DNA of 64,000 nt from a bacterium 1XD42-54 (GCA_003612585.1 RAZH01000005.1:1-64000); one strand, 5' to 3'. Positions 41,214 to 50,742 are shown, counted from the stretch's first letter. Program-made: numbers and translations. The notes: a model not told the origin generated them from the sequence alone.

Positions 41214-41984
41214 TTATCCCTCCGTCATCCAGCGACGGAATTTAAGCGGCCAGAACTGGCGCTGCAATCCGCGGTTTTCCCTGGCCTCCACAGAAATACT
41301 CCTGCAAAATCCTTTCCAAAGCTCCTGCATCTCCTCCTCCCGAACTGCAAGCTGATCCTTCGCCACCTCGTCAGGACTCGTATCCCGCAGAATAAACCAG
41401 GGCCTTTGTTTCCCGTGAATCAGGCAGTCGTTGTGTCCATTGTCGTAAATCATAAAATTCTCATTCGGAAAACGGTCGGAAAAATGCTCCCCGATCAGAG
41501 GTAAAACCTGATTCTCTGCCTGAATCTCAGAAAACAGGACGCCGCTGTCCAGCTCCCGAAACCGTACAAACTGAAAGTACCGGTGCGCCTCATTCCCAAC
41601 CTTGCGTGAAAGTTCAAAAACGCGACAGACATCCCTGCTTTGCAGATTCCATATGACATTCTGCGCCTCATATTTTGTGACATTTGCGGACATGCCATGC
41701 ACAATCACGCGATAAATACAGTCTGCCTTCTCCGGATATGCTGACAATGCTGCCTGATAAATCACCCGGTAGGCATCCTGCCCCATTTTAGAGCGGACAG
41801 AACGCGCCACTTTCGCTGCCTTCTGCGCATCTGTTTCCACCTCCCGGTATTCGGCAAACAACTCCAAATCCATCTTCTCCCTGAGACGCAGCGCCACAGC
41901 CTCATGCCCGATTCTGCTGTCCCATGCATCATATACGCCCGTAAAGATACCATCCACACTATCCTCACACTGAAAAATCACCAT
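41214..41984 (-). CDS. DUF4130 / TIGR03915-type DNA metabolism protein
   Basis: This 256-residue protein follows the radical SAM gene, 178 nt away. The start (VIFQCEDSVDGIFTGVYDAW), the central YRVIVHGMSANVTKYEAQNV and the C-terminal NENFMIYDNGHNDCLIHG mark the family that pairs with the TIGR03916 radical SAM protein, usually near or fused to a uracil-DNA-glycosylase-like protein. No function is proved for the pair. The gap 41985-42162 shows no gene or obvious signal. Confidence 0.85.
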   Translation of the reverse strand: MVIFQCEDSVDGIFTGVYDAWDSRIGHEAVALRLREKMDLELFAEYREVETDAQKAAKVARSVRSKMGQDAYRVIYQAALSAYPEKADCIYRVIVHGMSANVTKYEAQNVIWNLQSRDVCRVFELSRKVGNEAHRYFQFVRFRELDSGVLFSEIQAENQVLPLIGEHFSDRFPNENFMIYDNGHNDCLIHGKQRPWFILRDTSPDEVAKDQLAVREEEMQELWKGFCRSISVEARENRGLQRQFWPLKFRRWMTEG

Positions 41985-42162
41985 GTAAAGTCCCCCCTAA
42001 AATCTGTACTCCCGCATTTCCCGGTTAACGCACTTTTTCATACTGCCTTTTCTTACCTGCTCTACTCCAAATTTTACTGCCAAAACGTACTATCCCACGT
42101 CTTTCCTACTACTGGGCATCCCTCTGACTATACTCCTCCGATTCACGCGAAATGTCTCCGTT

Positions 42163-43488
42163 TCACACACCAGCCTGCAAAAGCTGCTGCGGCACTTCTC
42201 CGAACACCCGGTCATCATCAAACAAGGAAAGCTGACGGTAAGTGACTGTCTCCGCCGGAGTACGGCTCTGGCTGTACATCAGATTCCGCAGAATAAAATC
42301 TTCTTCTATTTTTAGAGGATACATCTGCCTGCCACTGCATGTAATAAAGTAAATGGCCCGCTTCAGCACCACACCCGCTCTCTTTAAATCCGCGAAATCC
42401 AAACTGCTGATTCTCCTCGCCTTTATTATCCGCTGTGCGGACTTCGGACCGATCCCCGGTACGCGAAGCAGTGTATAATAATCCGCCCGGTTGATCTCCA
42501 CCGGAAACTGCTCCAGATGAGAAAGCGCCCAGTCACACTTCGGGTCCAGAAACACATTAAAATTCGGCCGCTTTTCACTGAGCAGTTCTCCTGCTCCAAA
42601 CCCGTAAAACCGCAGCAGCCAGTCTGCCTGATAGAGCCGGTGTTCACGCAGAAGCGGCGGTCCTCCCGGCAAAGCCGGAAGCTCGGCGTCCTGATTTACC
42701 TGGACGAAAGCAGAGTAAAATACTCTTTTCAGCTCAAATTTCTGATAAAGCGATTCTGCGACAGATAGAATCTGATAATCATTTTCCGGCGTGGCCCCGA
42801 TAATCATCTGCGTGCTCTGTCCGGCAGGCACAAACTGAGGCGCGTTTTTAAATAACATCAGCTCGTTTTTATGCTCTTTGCGTGAGAGCTGTACCTGTCT
42901 CATAGGAGCCAGAATCTTTTTCCGCGTCTTATGCGGGGCAAGTCTGCGCAGACTCTCCGCAGTCGGAAGCTCCAAGTTCACGCTCATGCGGTCTGCCAGG
43001 AACCCTGTCTTTTCAATCAGTTCCTGCGGGGCTCCAGGAATCGCCTTCACATGAATATACCCCTCGAAATGATACTCATGGCGCAGCTTATAAAGCGTCT
43101 GATACAAAAGCTCCATCGTATAAGACGGGCTCTTTAAAATCCCGGAGCTTAAGAATAATCCTTCAATATAATTCCTGCGGTAAAACTCAATCGTGAGACG
43201 ACAGACCTCGTCCGGGGTAAAAGCTGCCCGCTCCACATCATTGGAAGAACGGTTCACACAATATTTGCAGTCAAACACACACTCATTGGTAAATAAAATT
43301 TTGAGCAGCGCGATACAGCGTCCGTCTGCCGAAAAGCTGTGACAAATCCCTGCTGCCGTGCAGTTGCCCATACCTTTTCCGCTGCCTTTACGGTCTATGC
43401 CACTGGAAGTACATGCAACGTCGTACTTCGCCGCATCTGACAGAATTTCCAGTTTTTTATAAAGGTCCATATTTTTTGCAATTTCCAT
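42163..43488 (-). CDS. putative DNA modification/repair radical SAM protein
   Basis: This 441-residue enzyme has the radical SAM motif with Cys70, Cys74 and Cys77 (NECVFDCKYCVNR), extra N-terminal cysteines at 26, 43, 49 and 58, and a C-terminal helix-hairpin-helix (EINRADYYTLLRVPGIGPKS, about 330-350) for DNA binding. This is the TIGR03916 architecture, with no known substrate. Two adjacent LexA-type boxes overlap its promoter, so it probably belongs to the SOS response. The DUF4130 partner lies downstream. Confidence 0.9.
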   Translation of the reverse strand: MEIAKNMDLYKKLEILSDAAKYDVACTSSGIDRKGSGKGMGNCTAAGICHSFSADGRCIALLKILFTNECVFDCKYCVNRSSNDVERAAFTPDEVCRLTIEFYRRNYIEGLFLSSGILKSPSYTMELLYQTLYKLRHEYHFEGYIHVKAIPGAPQELIEKTGFLADRMSVNLELPTAESLRRLAPHKTRKKILAPMRQVQLSRKEHKNELMLFKNAPQFVPAGQSTQMIIGATPENDYQILSVAESLYQKFELKRVFYSAFVQVNQDAELPALPGGPPLLREHRLYQADWLLRFYGFGAGELLSEKRPNFNVFLDPKCDWALSHLEQFPVEINRADYYTLLRVPGIGPKSAQRIIKARRISSLDFADLKRAGVVLKRAIYFITCSGRQMYPLKIEEDFILRNLMYSQSRTPAETVTYRQLSLFDDDRVFGEVPQQLLQAGV

Positions 43489-43510
43489 ACTGCTACGCCC
43501 GCCTTTTTTT

Positions 43511-43538
43511 CGAATACACGTTCGAGAACGTCTGTTCT
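43511..43538 (-). promoter_or_regulatory. two abutting LexA/DinR-type SOS boxes
   Basis: The stretch holds AGAACGTCTGTTCT (43525-43538), an exact GAAC-N4-GTTC site, and CGAATACACGTTCG (43511-43524), the same with one mismatch (GAAT-N4-GTTC on the plus strand). They touch end to end just downstream of the -10 box, covering the expected start of transcription. Confidence 0.85.
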
Positions 43539-43539
43539 A

Positions 43540-43567
43540 ATTATAGCACAACAAATGAATTTTGCAA
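43540..43567 (-). promoter_or_regulatory. promoter of the radical SAM gene
   Basis: On the minus strand TTGCAA (43562-43567), 16-bp spacer and TATAAT (43540-43545). The SOS boxes lie directly past the -10 box, so LexA would block initiation. Confidence 0.85.
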
Positions 43568-43599
43568 GCCCCAAATATTTCTAAATACGTTTGCATTCT

Positions 43600-44385
43600 C
43601 TATTTTTCTTCTCGGATTTGATTCCGGTACTCCGACGGAGCCTGCCCAGTATACGACTTAAATGCTCTGGAAAAATTTTTCATATCCATGTATCCCAACT
43701 CCTCCGCGATCTTACTCATCTTAATATTGGAACTGCAAAGCAACTGCTTCGCCCTGCGCATCTTATACTGCAACACATAATCCTTGAAATTAATGCCTAC
43801 CTTCTCTTTAAACAGAATACTCAGATAGTTCTTATGAATATTGCAGGCATTTGCCACTGTATCGAGAGAAACATTTCCGCAATCCTGCGCAAGCATTTTG
43901 TCTGTAATATACTGCACCGAATCGGCACTGCCGGCCATCGGCCGAATCCCCTCCTTTTCCATACGTATATCGGCAAAAATTGCGCTCTGTTCCAGAATCC
44001 TCTGTTCAAACTCCTCGCGCCTGATATTTTCCAGCTCCTGCTTTAACAGCCCCACAAATTCCGGTTGCTTGATCGGCTTGAGTACATAGCTAGAAACACC
44101 AATGTTGATTGCCTCCTGCGCGTAATGAAATTTGTCATAGCCGCTGATGATGATCATATGCGGATGATAGGTCTCACGAAGCCTGCGGCAAAATTCCAGC
44201 CCGTTCATTTCCGGCATCTCCACATCTGCAATGATCAGCATCGGTTTTTCCTTTACCGCATATTCCAACGCGTCAACAGAAGAGGTAAAAACAACGCGCT
44301 CCAAACTGCTGTCAACCATCTCAATCAGCTTTCCAAGCCCTTCCAATACCCATTTGTCATTATCCAGAACCAGTATTTTCATCAT
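43600..44385 (-). CDS. response regulator, YesN type (REC plus AraC HTH)
   Basis: This 261-residue protein has a receiver domain with phospho-acceptor Asp in LIIADVEMPEMNG (about residue 55), and a C-terminal AraC-type pair of HTH motifs (NVSLDTVANACNIHKNYLSI and SKIAEELGYMDMKNFSRAFK). Such YesN regulators control nearby sugar ABC operons. Either of two adjacent ATGs (44385, 44382) may be used. The partner kinase is 15 nt upstream and the sugar operon lies beyond it. Confidence 0.92.
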   Translation of the reverse strand: MMKILVLDNDKWVLEGLGKLIEMVDSSLERVVFTSSVDALEYAVKEKPMLIIADVEMPEMNGLEFCRRLRETYHPHMIIISGYDKFHYAQEAINIGVSSYVLKPIKQPEFVGLLKQELENIRREEFEQRILEQSAIFADIRMEKEGIRPMAGSADSVQYITDKMLAQDCGNVSLDTVANACNIHKNYLSILFKEKVGINFKDYVLQYKMRRAKQLLCSSNIKMSKIAEELGYMDMKNFSRAFKSYTGQAPSEYRNQIREEK

Positions 44386-44400
44386 GCGCCTCTCTTTCTG

Positions 44401-46200
44401 TCAAGTATCCGGCAAAATCTGCTGTGGCAGGTATACCCTGGCCAGGAGTCCCTTCTCCTCCTGATTTTGCAGCGTGATTCCATATTTTTCTCCGTAAATC
44501 AGTTTGAGCCTCTCGTCAATATTTTTCAGGCCATACCCGTTTGTACTGGAATTCATGCCCGATACCGGCACCTCTTCTTTTCCGTAAGCTGAAATGCCAG
44601 AACCATTATCTTCCACCGTGATCATCAGAAACTCCTTTTCCGCAAACACACGTATGACCAGATGCAGCTCGGAGGACACAAACCCATGCAAAATTGCATT
44701 TTCTACAATGGGCTGAAGAATAATGCGCGGAATCACTCCATCCGAATACGCGTCATTTACCTGTATCTCATACGAAATTTTATCATTATAAATAAATTGT
44801 TCCAGCATCAGATAATATTCCACCTGCTCCAGCTCATCCTGAATCGAGTGAAACAGCTTTCCCTGATTCAGAGTCAGACGGTAAAACGCAGACAGGCTGT
44901 GAATGATATCGCAAATTCTGTCTGTTCCGGAAAGGTAGGCCATCCAGTTAATCGAATCCAGCGTGTTGTACAGCATATGGGGATTGATCTGGGCCTGCAG
45001 CGAATCAAGCTCAATCTTTCTGTTCTGATCCTGCGCCTCCATATTTTCCCGAAACAGCGTGTGGATTCGAATCCCCATCTCATTAAAATTCTGGGCCAGA
45101 TAAGTCAGCTCATCTGAGCCGGTTAACTGTATCTCTCCATTTTCAGCCGGAAGTTCATCCTGCTGCATAGCCGTCACGAGCTGATTAATCGGCCGTATAA
45201 TGGACTGCGATACAAAAAACGTCACTAACACCAGAATAACAACAAGAATTATCCCAATCAGAATACACAGATAAATCTTTTGCGTCAGTTTGGAAATCAT
45301 GCGGTCATAATTCGTAAAGATCATCAGGTTCCATTCCAGAGGATTTGTGACAGATTTTGAGACAAGATAATTCGTGCCGCCGATCTCCAGTACGCCCGCT
45401 TCCTGATCCGGCAATTCTTCCAGCACTGTTCCGAGTGTCTCCTGTTCTTCCGGGCACAGCTTGGCGGACACCAAAAAATCATCTGCTGTGCGCACCACGA
45501 TATTATAAAGAGACTCATCTAATCCCATGGCAATCTTTTCGATAAACAGCTCCGGATCAATGGATACAAAAAGCGATCCGATCACATTGCTGTACAGCTT
45601 TGACTTAATCTGTACGCCAATGACGATTTTTCTTTTTTCCTCTTTCTGAAGTACCGTATTGTTCTCCATCACACAGTTTCCGAAGCTGACAATACGCTTC
45701 CCCGACTCCTGCATCCGCCTCATAAACTGGCTGCTTTCCAGTTTTCCGGAGGTAATATTATCCGGGAAAGAGATAATGGAAGACTCCGTGCCTGTCAGCT
45801 CAATCGAATATAAATCATGATTGTCCGCAAAATATGAAAATATATCGCCCGATATCTCCGTAGAATAGTGGGACCAGTCATTTGTCGCAATTACTTTATT
45901 GTAATTGTTCACGGCAGAGACAAGCGAGGTTTTTGTGCTGAGCGCATTGAGCGGCGTGATAATTGATTCAAGATATACGTTTAAGTTATATTGAATCATA
46001 CGCTCAACCATTTCCACATGTTCCCGCTCACTCCCTGTAATTGTCGAATACGCGGTAATGCTCAGTAACAAAATAATAAAAAGACAGGTAATTGCAGGCA
46101 GCGCAACCGAGCTGATCAGCAGCCGTTTCGTAAGGCGGACCTTTCTGAGAAGCACTGTAATTCGTTCCTGTATCCATCCCGTAAAACCTGCTTTTTTCAT
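44401..46200 (-). CDS. sensor histidine kinase, YesM type
   Basis: From the ATG at 46200 (GGGGAGG 8 nt upstream) it has 599 residues. A first membrane span (about 30-50), an extracellular sensor domain (about 55-300), a second span (LCILIGIILVVILVLVTFF), a HAMP linker and a His_kinase domain follow, with the catalytic His in AQINPHMLYNTLDSINWM. The ATPase N box is LQPIVENAILHG and the G boxes are DNGSGI and NGYGLKNIDERL. It senses extracellular sugars through the large domain. Confidence 0.92.
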   Translation of the reverse strand: MKKAGFTGWIQERITVLLRKVRLTKRLLISSVALPAITCLFIILLLSITAYSTITGSEREHVEMVERMIQYNLNVYLESIITPLNALSTKTSLVSAVNNYNKVIATNDWSHYSTEISGDIFSYFADNHDLYSIELTGTESSIISFPDNITSGKLESSQFMRRMQESGKRIVSFGNCVMENNTVLQKEEKRKIVIGVQIKSKLYSNVIGSLFVSIDPELFIEKIAMGLDESLYNIVVRTADDFLVSAKLCPEEQETLGTVLEELPDQEAGVLEIGGTNYLVSKSVTNPLEWNLMIFTNYDRMISKLTQKIYLCILIGIILVVILVLVTFFVSQSIIRPINQLVTAMQQDELPAENGEIQLTGSDELTYLAQNFNEMGIRIHTLFRENMEAQDQNRKIELDSLQAQINPHMLYNTLDSINWMAYLSGTDRICDIIHSLSAFYRLTLNQGKLFHSIQDELEQVEYYLMLEQFIYNDKISYEIQVNDAYSDGVIPRIILQPIVENAILHGFVSSELHLVIRVFAEKEFLMITVEDNGSGISAYGKEEVPVSGMNSSTNGYGLKNIDERLKLIYGEKYGITLQNQEEKGLLARVYLPQQILPDT

Positions 46201-46289
46201 GCTCATAACCTCCCCGGTTTCTTCCCATTTTATCAGAATCTTTTTGGATTATCCAGAAACATAGTCACATAAAGCCAGGACGGATGCAA

Positions 46290-46332
46290 ATTGCAAGAGC
46301 CCTGCAATATTTACATCCGTCGTAAGCAGCCG
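46290..46332. repeat. long imperfect hairpin between transketolase and kinase genes
   Basis: GACGGATG ... CATCCGTC with inner AAAT/ATTT and TGCA/TGCA pairs makes a stem of about 17 bp with small mismatches and a short loop. No T-run follows on the minus strand. It may attenuate or stabilise the end of the sugar-operon mRNA. Confidence 0.6.
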
Positions 46333-46347
46333 TATTTTAACAAATTT

Positions 46348-47283
46348 TTATTGCAAAAACTCTTTCACACCGTTTACAATCCCGTTGTGATCTAACTGAT
46401 AATACGCAAGCAGCTCCTCGTAATCCCCGCTTGTTTTTGCATAATCCAAAGGCAGGCCCATCCGTTTTACCATAACATTGGCCAAATCGGACAATTCCTC
46501 CGTAACAAGAGAACCCAGTCCGCCGCAGACATAATGTTCTTCAACGGTAATCACCCTGCCTGTCTTTGCCGCAGATCTGCGAACAAGCTCCCGGTCAAGC
46601 GGCACTACGGTCGGCATCCCGATCAGCTCGGTTGAAACTCCCAGCGCCTCCAGCTCCAAAACCGCTTTTAATGCGCTTCCTGTTGTCGAGCCTGTCGTAA
46701 CAATTGTAACATCCATACCTTCCCGCAGCAGCTTTCCCTTTCCGATTACAAACGGTTCCTGCTCAAAGATCTGCGGTATTTTCGGATTTCCGATTCTCAT
46801 ATAGACCGGCCCTTTGTAGGCAAGCATCGCTTTTACCGCTTCCTGAATCTCTCCCGGATCAGAAGGGGCAAGGATGGTTATTCCCGGTATCAACCGCATC
46901 AGGCCGAAATCATCCAGGCTCTGATGCGTGCTGCCAAGATCCGAATACGTAATTCCGCAGTTACGTCCCACCAGCTTTACATTCTGGCGCATATAGCCGA
47001 TATCATTGCGGATCATCTCATAGGGACGGCAGGTCACAAAGGGAGCAATCGCGCAAAATACAGGAATTTTCCCGGTCGTGGCCATTCCCGCGGCAGCTCC
47101 CACGACGCCCTGCTCCATGATTCCGCACTCAAAATAACGTTCCGGATACTTTTTCATAAATTCCCCGAATCCGGAACTTTTTCCGCTGTCTGCTGAAAAA
47201 ACAACCACGTCCGGATTGCTTGCCGCCGCTTCTGTGACGGCCTTTCCGAATTCCTTTCTTGGGTCAAATAATTCACCAATCAT
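46348..47283 (-). CDS. transketolase, C-terminal subunit
   Basis: This 311-residue protein has the pyrimidine-binding and C-terminal domains of transketolase: PDVVVFSADSGKSSGFGEFM, HQSLDDFGLMRLIPGITI and VITVEEHYVCGGLGSLV. With the N-terminal subunit just upstream (4-nt overlap) it makes a split transketolase that moves two-carbon ketol units. It ends the catabolic operon. Split pairs of this kind occur in pentose and apiose catabolism. Confidence 0.9.
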   Translation of the reverse strand: MIGELFDPRKEFGKAVTEAAASNPDVVVFSADSGKSSGFGEFMKKYPERYFECGIMEQGVVGAAAGMATTGKIPVFCAIAPFVTCRPYEMIRNDIGYMRQNVKLVGRNCGITYSDLGSTHQSLDDFGLMRLIPGITILAPSDPGEIQEAVKAMLAYKGPVYMRIGNPKIPQIFEQEPFVIGKGKLLREGMDVTIVTTGSTTGSALKAVLELEALGVSTELIGMPTVVPLDRELVRRSAAKTGRVITVEEHYVCGGLGSLVTEELSDLANVMVKRMGLPLDYAKTSGDYEELLAYYQLDHNGIVNGVKEFLQ

Positions 47284-48146
47284 TGTTTCATCTCCTCCAA
47301 CTGTTTCTGCAGCCCTGCGATACGCTCTTCCATTTCAGCCTCCGCCTGCCGCAGCAGCTCTTCTGACGCATTCCAGAAATGGAAATCCGTCTGATTTTCC
47401 CCGAACGAAAGCCCCTTGGCCTTTACTGTTTTGCAGATAACTGCCGTCGGTTTTCCCTTTTCCAGAGGAAGCTGTTCCAGTACGTTCAAAATCTGCTCCA
47501 TGTCATTGCCGTCAATTTCCGTAACAGCCCAGCCGAAGTCACGGAATTTGCAGTCAATCGGTTCCATGCTCATAACCTCCGTGACGGCTCCGCTGATCTG
47601 CAGGCCGTTGTTATCCACAAATACGACCAGATTGTCCAGGCCGAATTTTGCTGCAACCGCCGCGCCTTCCCAGTTGGAGCCTTCCGGCAGTTCTCCGTCT
47701 CCGGTCACTACAAACACTCGATACGCTTTTTGGTCAAGTTTGCCCGCCATGGCCATGCCTGCCGCAATCGAAATTCCATGTCCCAGCGCTCCCGTATTTG
47801 CCTCAACGCCGTTTAGCTTATGCATATCCGGATGTCCCGGAATCAGACTGCCCAGTTTGCCGTATGTATCTAAAATTTCTTTCTCAAAAAAATCCTTTTC
47901 TGCAAGCACGCCATACTGTGCCAGACATTTATGGCCTGCCGACAGAAGGAACCGGTCGCGGTCCGGATTTTTCGCGTCGGCCCCGTCAATGTTCATTGCA
48001 TGGAAATACAGGGCCGCAACAAGATCAATCGCCGAAAATGCGCCTCCAACGTGACCATGGCCGCCTGCCCGGATCATACGGATTACATTTTCTCTGCACC
48101 GTTCCGCTTTTATCATAAGTTCTATTGCTTTTCTCTTGTCAGACAT
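47280..48146 (-). CDS. transketolase, N-terminal (TPP-binding) subunit
   Basis: This 288-residue protein has the thiamine diphosphate motif GDGELPEGSNWEGAAVA (about residue 149 on) and the NNGLQ Asp/Asn cluster after VVFVDNN. Also seen are GGHGHVGGAFSAIDLVA and LGHGISIAAGMAM, typical of transketolase subunit A. It partners the C-terminal subunit gene. The gene overlaps the RpiB-like gene by 25 nt. Confidence 0.9.
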   Translation of the reverse strand: MSDKRKAIELMIKAERCRENVIRMIRAGGHGHVGGAFSAIDLVAALYFHAMNIDGADAKNPDRDRFLLSAGHKCLAQYGVLAEKDFFEKEILDTYGKLGSLIPGHPDMHKLNGVEANTGALGHGISIAAGMAMAGKLDQKAYRVFVVTGDGELPEGSNWEGAAVAAKFGLDNLVVFVDNNGLQISGAVTEVMSMEPIDCKFRDFGWAVTEIDGNDMEQILNVLEQLPLEKGKPTAVICKTVKAKGLSFGENQTDFHFWNASEELLRQAEAEMEERIAGLQKQLEEMKQ

Positions 48147-48586
48147 GATACACCATTCTCCTCATACTCATTGATACGGGCTACTTTTGCGGCCGAGCGG
48201 CTGTTTGGGTCAAACGTTACGCTGAGATATTCTTTTACCAGACATTTCGCAAGCTCGATGCCGATCACCTGCGCTCCCATAGTAATGACATTCGCACAAT
48301 TGCTAAGCTGCGCACGCTGCGCCTGATAAACGTCGTTTACCAGAGCCGCGCTGACCCCCTTTACTTTATTCGCCGCAATACACACGCCAATTCCTGTCCC
48401 GCAGATCAGAATTCCTCTGTCACACTGGTGTCCGGCAACTGCTTCGCCCACGCGAATTGCAGTGTTTGCGTAAATCACGTCGTCGCTGCCAAAATCCACG
48501 GTCTCATGGCCGAGGCTCTCTACAAATGGAATTAACGCTCTCTTAAATTCCTCCGCATTCGGGTCACATCCTATTGCAATTTTCAT
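48122..48586 (-). CDS. RpiB/LacAB-type sugar-phosphate isomerase
   Basis: This 154-residue protein has the RpiB pattern: KIAIGCDPNAEEFK, the conserved Cys and anion loop in GILICGTGIGVCIAANK, and ALVNDVYQAQRAQLSNCANV. It interconverts aldose and ketose phosphates. Family members use ribose-5-P, galactose-6-P or tetrose phosphates, so the substrate here is open. Two overlapping neighbours make it part of the operon. Confidence 0.85.
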   Translation of the reverse strand: MKIAIGCDPNAEEFKRALIPFVESLGHETVDFGSDDVIYANTAIRVGEAVAGHQCDRGILICGTGIGVCIAANKVKGVSAALVNDVYQAQRAQLSNCANVITMGAQVIGIELAKCLVKEYLSVTFDPNSRSAAKVARINEYEENGVSCLTREKQ

Positions 48587-49515
48587 TGCGTTTCTCCTTT
48601 CTGCTCCTTCCAGTCTCTTATGAATTCTTTATGGCTCCTCACATACGCTTCCGCCTTTTCCATAAAGCTTTTCCCGCAGGCCTGCACCGGCTTTCTCGGC
48701 ATTCCTCCGTGATAGCCCATGAGATTCATGACTGCCTTTACGCCCGCTACGCCTGCCTTTCCACCCGTTTCCTTTGCAGCTTCCTTCAACCGCCGCATAA
48801 AATCCTCCGACGCCGTCTGATCCGCTTCCCGGATGCCCCGGTAAAATTCCACACACGTTTCAGGAAAATAATTGGCCGCTGAAAGAATCCCGCCTTTTCC
48901 CCCTCTTTGCGTGCAGAGGAAGAAATTATTCAAAGATCCGGCCAGAACCTGAAAGTCATCCCGTCCGCCCACACAGCCCATGTACGCGCTCATCATATCC
49001 GGCGAAGTATCTTTGATACCCGCAATATTCGGATGATCTGCCAGAATGCGCAGCGCTTCCGGCGAAATCCGCACGTCGTTTACAAAGCCCGGCGCACAGT
49101 AGATCAGAATCGGATATGGGCTGAAATCGGCAATTGCCTGATAGTAATCGATCAGCGCATCGTCGGTCATCAGGTTTTTAAAATAGCCGGGCGTCAATAC
49201 GGATAAATAATCAACCGCTGTCCGGGCGTCTGCCACGCGCCGGATAAACGCAAGCGTCTGATACAGAGATTCTCTTCCAACCCCCGCGATCAGAATTTTA
49301 TCCGGCGCTTTTACCTCCGCTGCCGCCTGTATGACTGCAAGCGCTTCCTCATCGCTTAAAGAACGAAATTCCCCATTGCTTCCCAGCGCCATATATCCTC
49401 CGACGCCTGTCCCGTTCAGCTTCTCATAGTTCGTCTTCAGCCAGTCCAGCCTAAGCTCCCCCGTTTCGTCAAACGGGGTAACGCAGGGGACAATGATTCC
49501 TTCCATTTTTTTCAT
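48583..49515 (-). CDS. dihydrodipicolinate synthase-family lyase
   Basis: This 310-residue (beta/alpha)8 enzyme has the Schiff-base Lys in IAGIKDTSPDMM, the Tyr in PILIYCAPGF, and the GYMALGSNGEFRSLSDEE loop of the DapA/NanA class. It cleaves or makes bonds to a 2-oxo acid via an imine. In a sugar operon it is more likely an aldolase or dehydratase for a 2-keto-3-deoxy acid than a lysine enzyme. The gene overlaps the RpiB-like start. Confidence 0.85.
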   Translation of the reverse strand: MKKMEGIIVPCVTPFDETGELRLDWLKTNYEKLNGTGVGGYMALGSNGEFRSLSDEEALAVIQAAAEVKAPDKILIAGVGRESLYQTLAFIRRVADARTAVDYLSVLTPGYFKNLMTDDALIDYYQAIADFSPYPILIYCAPGFVNDVRISPEALRILADHPNIAGIKDTSPDMMSAYMGCVGGRDDFQVLAGSLNNFFLCTQRGGKGGILSAANYFPETCVEFYRGIREADQTASEDFMRRLKEAAKETGGKAGVAGVKAVMNLMGYHGGMPRKPVQACGKSFMEKAEAYVRSHKEFIRDWKEQKGETQ

Positions 49516-49574
49516 CCTGCTTTCCTCGCTCTCCTGCCTTCCTGATTTCTGTTCCCATCATTCCGGCATTTGCT

Positions 49575-50702
49575 TTAAAATCGGATCACGGCCTTTACCA
49601 CTTCATTCTTTTTGTTTACCGAATCCTCAAATGCCTGCTGAATGTCTTCGAGATCGTAATCATGAGTCGCAACCTTCTCAATCTCAGCCAACCCGCTTTC
49701 CACTACGGCAACGCTTGCCGGAAACAGATTCACATACCGGAACAGGGAACGGATCTCAAGCTCTTTTGCCATAATCTGCCCGAAGTTAAACGTCATTTCC
49801 TCCTCCGCAGACATGCCGACCAGAACAATCCGCCCGCCGCGTTTCGCAATATGCGCTGTCTGTGCAATCGTAAACCTGCTCCCGGCTGTCTCAAATACCA
49901 CGTCCGGTCCTTTTCCCCCGGTCAGCTCGCTAATCTTTGCAAGAGGGTCCTCGTTCCTGCTGTTGATCACATAGTCCGCGCCGAGCTCCCTGGCCTTTTC
50001 CAGGCGGATATCCTCAAGATCGCACACAATAATCTTCCCTGCGCCTCTTGCCTTACATGCCAGCATAGTCATCAGGCCAATACAACCGCTTCCGAGAATG
50101 ACTGCCGTGCTTCCGGCCGTAATTTCTGCTTTCTGCGCCGCATACATACCGGTGGCAAACGGCTCGATCAAAGCGCCCGCCCGTGAGCTTACGTGCTCCG
50201 GCAAACGGTAGCAGAGATCCGCCTTAAACGGAACGTATTTCATATAACAGCCCTGTACAGGGGGCGTTGCCCAGAACACAACCTCATTGCAGAGGTTATA
50301 TTTTCCGGATTTGCAGTACTCGCACTTCCCACAGGTTACACTCGGTTCACAGCAGACCCGGTCGCCCTTTTTCAGATGTGTGACCTTGCTTCCCACTTCC
50401 ACAACCATTCCGGCGCATTCATGCCCCAGCATAAATGGAATATCTCTGTCCTCCCTGACTTTAAACGTTCCGCAGGCGCCGTCATGAAAATAATGCACGT
50501 CCGAACCGCACACGCCCACATATTCCACCTGAATCAGCACACAGTCCTCCGCCACGGGAAGTGAAACCTCCAGCTGTTTTCTCATTGCCTGCTGCATGGC
50601 AGGATCTTTTACTATCTGTTCGATATTATTCTCGTCTACAACCACCATCTTCCCGATTTCTGTCATAAACGCACCTTTATTCAAATACTTTTTTTCTGAC
50701 AT
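49575..50702 (-). CDS. zinc-dependent polyol/sorbitol dehydrogenase-like
   Basis: From the ATG at 50702 (GGAG 8 nt upstream) it has 375 residues. It has the catalytic zinc residues in CGSDVHYFHDG and LGHECAGMV, the four-cysteine structural zinc site CGKCEYCKSGKYNLC, and a Rossmann motif AVILGSGCIGLMTM. The FHDG/HYFHDG pattern is like sorbitol or xylitol dehydrogenase. It probably oxidises a polyol to a ketose, with NAD. Confidence 0.88.
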   Translation of the reverse strand: MSEKKYLNKGAFMTEIGKMVVVDENNIEQIVKDPAMQQAMRKQLEVSLPVAEDCVLIQVEYVGVCGSDVHYFHDGACGTFKVREDRDIPFMLGHECAGMVVEVGSKVTHLKKGDRVCCEPSVTCGKCEYCKSGKYNLCNEVVFWATPPVQGCYMKYVPFKADLCYRLPEHVSSRAGALIEPFATGMYAAQKAEITAGSTAVILGSGCIGLMTMLACKARGAGKIIVCDLEDIRLEKARELGADYVINSRNEDPLAKISELTGGKGPDVVFETAGSRFTIAQTAHIAKRGGRIVLVGMSAEEEMTFNFGQIMAKELEIRSLFRYVNLFPASVAVVESGLAEIEKVATHDYDLEDIQQAFEDSVNKKNEVVKAVIRF

Positions 50703-50742
50703 CCGATCACTCCTCACCTTTTATAGCAAAACCTTTGCTTTA

